Positions 62,687-64,000 of a stretch of 64,000 nt of DNA are shown here, in pieces. This DNA is from Paenibacillus sp. BIHB 4019 (lineage in GTDB: Bacteria; Bacillota; Bacilli; Paenibacillales; Paenibacillaceae). The notes under the pieces are model-generated. The model made no database searches and was not told where the DNA came from. It worked only from the letters and a program-made list of their open reading frames with translations. Each line of letters starts with the position of its first letter. Position 1 is the first letter of the stretch. The stretch lies in contig NZ_CP016808.1 in NCBI RefSeq assembly GCF_002741035.1, positions 3,706,501 through 3,770,500 of the forward strand. The letters run 5' to 3'. Position numbers and translations under genes: made by a program.

Positions 62687-64000
62687 TTGTCGAAACAAAC
62701 GAAGGGGGCCTTTACCCTGCCTGGCGAAGCAGGTTATGAGGCACTGACTCTGGAATTAGCGGAGCGCTGGGGCGCCGATGTCATCCGTGACAGTGACGGC
62801 ACGAAGCTGTCTGATGAAATTATTAACGCAGGCTACGGTATATATTCTACGATCTGTATTGTTAGAGACCATAATGAGTGGGCATCGCAAAATTTGGATA
62901 AGCTGCAGCAGTGTTTTTTAATTACGAATCCGAAGGTAGCGGTGCAGGATTATTTATCCGTTTATGTGATGGAGGATTTCTTCGCTGAGCAGTTCAGAGT
63001 CAATGATTCCAAAGAGGCGTTTAAGTACTGGCAGGTTATTGACCGGACGACTGGGGAAGAGGTTCCGAGAGAGCAGTGGAATTTTGACCGCGAATCGGGG
63101 AATGTGGTGCTTACCGGAATTGTGCCTTGGCATAAATATACGGTCAGCTTCATGGCCTACCGGATCTGGGAAGAAATCTCGATGTACAATCACACCACGA
63201 ATAACTGGAACAAAGAGCATCTGATGCAGATTGATCCGATGTATCTGGAAACGCAGCAGTATATGCTGGACTGGATGGAAAACTGGTGCGCCCAGCATAA
63301 GGAAACAACGGTAGTCCGCTTCACCTCCTTATTTTATAATTTTGCCTGGATCTGGGGCAGCAGCGAGCGCAATCGCCATCTGTTCTCGGATTGGGGTTCC
63401 TATGATTTTACGGTGAGTGCCAAAGCGCTTGATTTGTTCGCCAAAAAGTATGGCTATTCGCTGACGGCCGAGGATTTTGTAAATGGCGGCAAATACCGTG
63501 TCAGCCATATTCCGGCAGAGCAGCGCAAGCTCGACTGGATGGCATTTATTAATGATTTTGTCATTGGCTTCAGCAAACAGCTGATTGATATTGTGCATAA
63601 GCACGGCAAGCTGGCCTACGTCTTCTATGATGACAGCTGGGTGGGCATGGAGCCATATAATGACCGCTTTCCGGAGTTTGGCTTTGACGGCATGATTAAA
63701 TGCGTATTCTCGGGTTATGAAGCACGGATGTGTTCAGGGGTAAAGGTGGACACGCATGAAATCCGGCTGCATCCTTATTTGTTCCCGGTCGGATTAGGCG
63801 GACTGCCTACCTTTATGGAGGGCGGCGATCCTACGCTGGATGCCAAGAAGTACTGGATTAATATCCGCCGCGCCCTGCTCAGAGAGCCAATTGATCGAAT
63901 CGGATTGGGCGGATACTTGCATTTGGTAGAGCCTTACCCGGACTTCTGCGATTATATCGAGAAGATTGCCAATGAATTCAGGGAGATCAAAGAGCTGCAT
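62687..64000 (+). CDS. GH112 beta-galactoside phosphorylase, 3'-truncated by the window edge
   Basis: The frame starts at a TTG 7 nt after AGGAGGG (SKQTKGAFTLPGEAGYEALT) and is open to the end (438 codons). It matches the GH112 family: ELAERWGADVIRDSDGTKLS, IVRDHNEWASQNLDKL, FTSLFYNFAWIWGS, DWGSYDFTVSAKALDLFAKK (catalytic-region Asp), YVFYDDSWVGMEPYN and LGGLPTFMEGGDPTLDAKKY. GH112 enzymes phosphorolyse galacto-N-biose/lacto-N-biose or D-galactosyl-1,4-L-rhamnose. The GH105 partner favours the galactosyl-rhamnose activity, since that disaccharide arises from rhamnogalacturonan. This is inference from context. The protein is about 280 residues short of full length. Confidence 0.9.
   Translation, partial: MSKQTKGAFTLPGEAGYEALTLELAERWGADVIRDSDGTKLSDEIINAGYGIYSTICIVRDHNEWASQNLDKLQQCFLITNPKVAVQDYLSVYVMEDFFAEQFRVNDSKEAFKYWQVIDRTTGEEVPREQWNFDRESGNVVLTGIVPWHKYTVSFMAYRIWEEISMYNHTTNNWNKEHLMQIDPMYLETQQYMLDWMENWCAQHKETTVVRFTSLFYNFAWIWGSSERNRHLFSDWGSYDFTVSAKALDLFAKKYGYSLTAEDFVNGGKYRVSHIPAEQRKLDWMAFINDFVIGFSKQLIDIVHKHGKLAYVFYDDSWVGMEPYNDRFPEFGFDGMIKCVFSGYEARMCSGVKVDTHEIRLHPYLFPVGLGGLPTFMEGGDPTLDAKKYWINIRRALLREPIDRIGLGGYLHLVEPYPDFCDYIEKIANEFREIKELH

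Noticed and set aside
1..64000. CRISPR arrays, tRNA or rRNA genes, T-box or SAM riboswitches
   Set aside because: No regularly spaced repeats, cloverleaf patterns, rRNA signatures or T-box/SAM core motifs were seen on reading both strands; a covariance-model scan was not possible here.

Overview
The window looks like a chromosome segment of a Paenibacillus-type, spore-forming, low-to-mid-GC Firmicute. Pointers are a small acid-soluble spore protein gene (sspI), a SleB-type cell wall hydrolase with a copper-amine-oxidase-like domain, two YesM/YesN two-component systems each next to an LplB/YtcP/lipoprotein sugar ABC importer, strong AGGAGG ribosome sites, many TTG/GTG starts and abundant intrinsic terminators. 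No rRNA, tRNA or CRISPR array was seen.

Layout. 1-9.3 kb: 3' part of a hybrid histidine kinase, SleB-like hydrolase, ECF sigma/anti-sigma pair, a VOC protein, a Fur-box-preceded ferredoxin/flavodoxin-NADP reductase, a hypothetical and a soluble double-PAS chemoreceptor. 9.5-16.7 kb: first YesM/YesN system plus carbohydrate importer. 17-21.2 kb: phage-shock/Lia-like envelope-stress operon (small membrane protein, PspA, PspC, second PspA, LiaS-like kinase, LiaR-like regulator). 21.2-27.5 kb: hypotheticals, zwf and prfC. 27.6-31.7 kb: LacI regulator with an operator-like palindrome, then oxidoreductase-ThuA-oxidoreductase. 31.9-36.5 kb: M24 peptidase, a lone phnM, sspI, a Ktr-type potassium channel regulator and a YsgA/RlmP-type rRNA methyltransferase.

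36.6-43.2 kb is an AT-rich accessory segment bounded by about 125-bp imperfect direct repeats. It holds a PPP-type phosphatase, a UvrD-like helicase with an apparent nuclease insertion and two C4 fingers, a TauD-like Fe(II)/2-oxoglutarate oxygenase translationally coupled to a HEPN-like zinc-ribbon protein, and a broken XRE/RES relic. 43.3-47.3 kb: a cobalamin riboswitch with terminator, an IS110 transposase relic, a LysR regulator and convergent metE; riboswitch, LysR protein and metE may form an indirect B12 circuit.

47.5-64 kb: a chloramphenicol-phosphotransferase-like kinase, then a second YesM/YesN system and importer with a large glycoside-hydrolase-like enzyme. The two promoters of this locus carry the same pair of direct repeats at the same geometry, a strong candidate operator for the YesN regulator. 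An MFS exporter with an HxlR regulator follows, then an AraC regulator divergent from GH105 and GH112 genes, which suggests use of rhamnogalacturonan-derived sugars.

At a finer scale, a two-hairpin interspersed repeat occurs in three clear copies and one divergent copy in the first 27 kb, and a separate 145-bp palindromic element sits between the first YesN gene and its importer.
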